Source of the DNA: CAWHMN01 sp051001135 | GTDB lineage: Bacteria; Acidobacteriota; Terriglobia; Terriglobales; Acidobacteriaceae | Length of the DNA stretch: 15,003 nt | Assembly: GCA_051001135.1 (NCBI GenBank) | Contig: JBPCNO010000032.1 | Span: 1-15,003 of the forward strand | Direction: 5' to 3' | Part shown: piece after piece, positions 14,372 to 15,003 of the stretch | How the letters are laid out: every line of letters starts with the position of its first letter | Position numbering within the stretch: the first letter of the stretch is position 1 | Program-made: the position numbers and the translations under genes | Notes under the pieces: generated by a model | What the model was told of the DNA's origin: nothing | Seen by the model: only the letters and a program-made list of their open reading frames with translations | Databases searched by the model: none

Positions 14372-15003
14372 TCAGGCGATCAGCTGATTGACGGCACGAT
14401 CCGCTTCCGCAATGGAAGCGCGATGATCCATGATGCCGGATAGATCCGAGTTGGCGAAGGCGATGCGCCCGAAAGGCGCATTTCTCAGCAATTCGCGGGA
14501 CGCCGGCTGCCCCTCAGAGCCGAAGAAGAAGCCGGGTTGGGCGCAGAGGTACGCGTGTCCCCAGCGATTGAGGATAATGCCGGCGATGTCGCGGCGTGGC
14601 TCGAACCCGGAGCGGCCAAACATGAGCGTAAGCTGTTCCCGCAGCATCCGCTCGTATTCCGGGTAGCTAGTCGCGAGCATGCGCATCCTTCCCCGCGTAG
14701 CCTGTTGCGCCAGCGGCAGGCCCGGTTCGGTAAAGAGAATCTTGAGCGTAAGCACCGTCGGCTGATCCGGCGAGATGGAAGGCTGCGCGGCGCCAAAGCT
14801 GGCTATCTTGCGCACCGCGAAGGAATCACCCAGCCCTTCAAACCACTGGCACTCCGTGATGCCGAGCTCGGCGAGAAAGCGCCAGTGGCGCACCGCGACG
14901 TTCGCAACCAGGCAAGGCATGCGATGGAACTGCTCGTAGGCGTCCTGGTGTTCTTGCGGCAGATTGCGCACAACGCGCAACGTGGTCCAGCCGCCCGCCA
15001 TGA
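14372..15003 (-). CDS. C-terminal part of an FAD/NAD(P)-dependent amine-oxidase-like oxidoreductase
   Basis: Only the last 210 or so codons are in the window; the frame stays open across the right edge, so the Met at 15001 is probably internal. The nucleotide-binding N-terminus (GxGxxG) is therefore not visible. The segment resembles the C-terminal half of a group of flavin-containing amine-oxidase-like proteins. Features are MPCLVANVAVRHWRFL, ECQWFEGLGDSF, an arginine-rich RDIAGIILNRWGHAY, PGFFFGSEG and FGRIAFANSDLSGIMDH, the last typical of the closing FAD-contacting strand and helix. Substrate is unknown. No signal peptide or membrane segment is seen in this part. It lies 145 bp upstream of the discoidin-containing hydrolase on the same strand, without a clear terminator between, but that hydrolase appears to have its own promoter. 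Confidence 0.7.
   Translation of the reverse strand, partial: MAGGWTTLRVVRNLPQEHQDAYEQFHRMPCLVANVAVRHWRFLAELGITECQWFEGLGDSFAVRKIASFGAAQPSISPDQPTVLTLKILFTEPGLPLAQQATRGRMRMLATSYPEYERMLREQLTLMFGRSGFEPRRDIAGIILNRWGHAYLCAQPGFFFGSEGQPASRELLRNAPFGRIAFANSDLSGIMDHRASIAEADRAVNQLIA

Overview
The window is GC-rich and densely coded, with nearly every gene on the minus strand. Its content suggests an environmental, plant-polymer-degrading bacterium, most likely Acidobacteriota (Terriglobia/Acidobacteriaceae type). That placement is an inference from the style of the proteins: long Asp-box propellers, secreted clan GH-A hydrolases, a YncE-like secreted propeller and an S1 protein with an interrupted last domain. 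There is no rRNA marker to confirm it. I see no tRNA, rRNA, CRISPR array, insertion sequence or phage gene.

Read in the direction of transcription, from the right edge leftwards, the layout is as follows. (1) The C-terminal part of an FAD/NAD(P)-dependent amine-oxidase-like flavoprotein runs off the right edge. (2) A secreted 757-aa glycoside-hydrolase-like protein follows, with a discoidin-like region set inside the barrel. (3) Next is rpsA, ribosomal protein S1. (4) A single plus-strand gene, the fluoride channel crcB, is convergent with rpsA and divergent from the next gene. (5) A second secreted, cysteine-rich clan GH-A hydrolase of about 563 aa follows. (6) A two-component system (OmpR-type regulator, then a histidine kinase overlapping it as GTGA) is followed by a secreted seven-bladed YncE-like propeller, closed by a textbook intrinsic terminator. 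(7) Nicotinate phosphoribosyltransferase (pncB) is interrupted by an in-frame TGA, with 84 homologous codons continuing in the same frame beyond it. (8) A 114-aa, extremely charged small protein overlaps by ATGA a long Asp-box (BNR/sortilin-like) propeller that runs off the left edge. The propeller gene's start codon has a perfect Shine-Dalgarno inside the small gene.

Functionally this is a mixed housekeeping and accessory stretch rather than one pathway. The regulator, kinase and YncE-like protein probably form one transcript. The small charged protein and the signal-less Asp-box propeller form a translationally coupled pair of unknown function. The two hydrolases point to extracellular polysaccharide turnover. 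The features most worth a second look are the interrupted pncB, with a small hairpin just after the TGA, and the coupled small-protein/propeller cassette.
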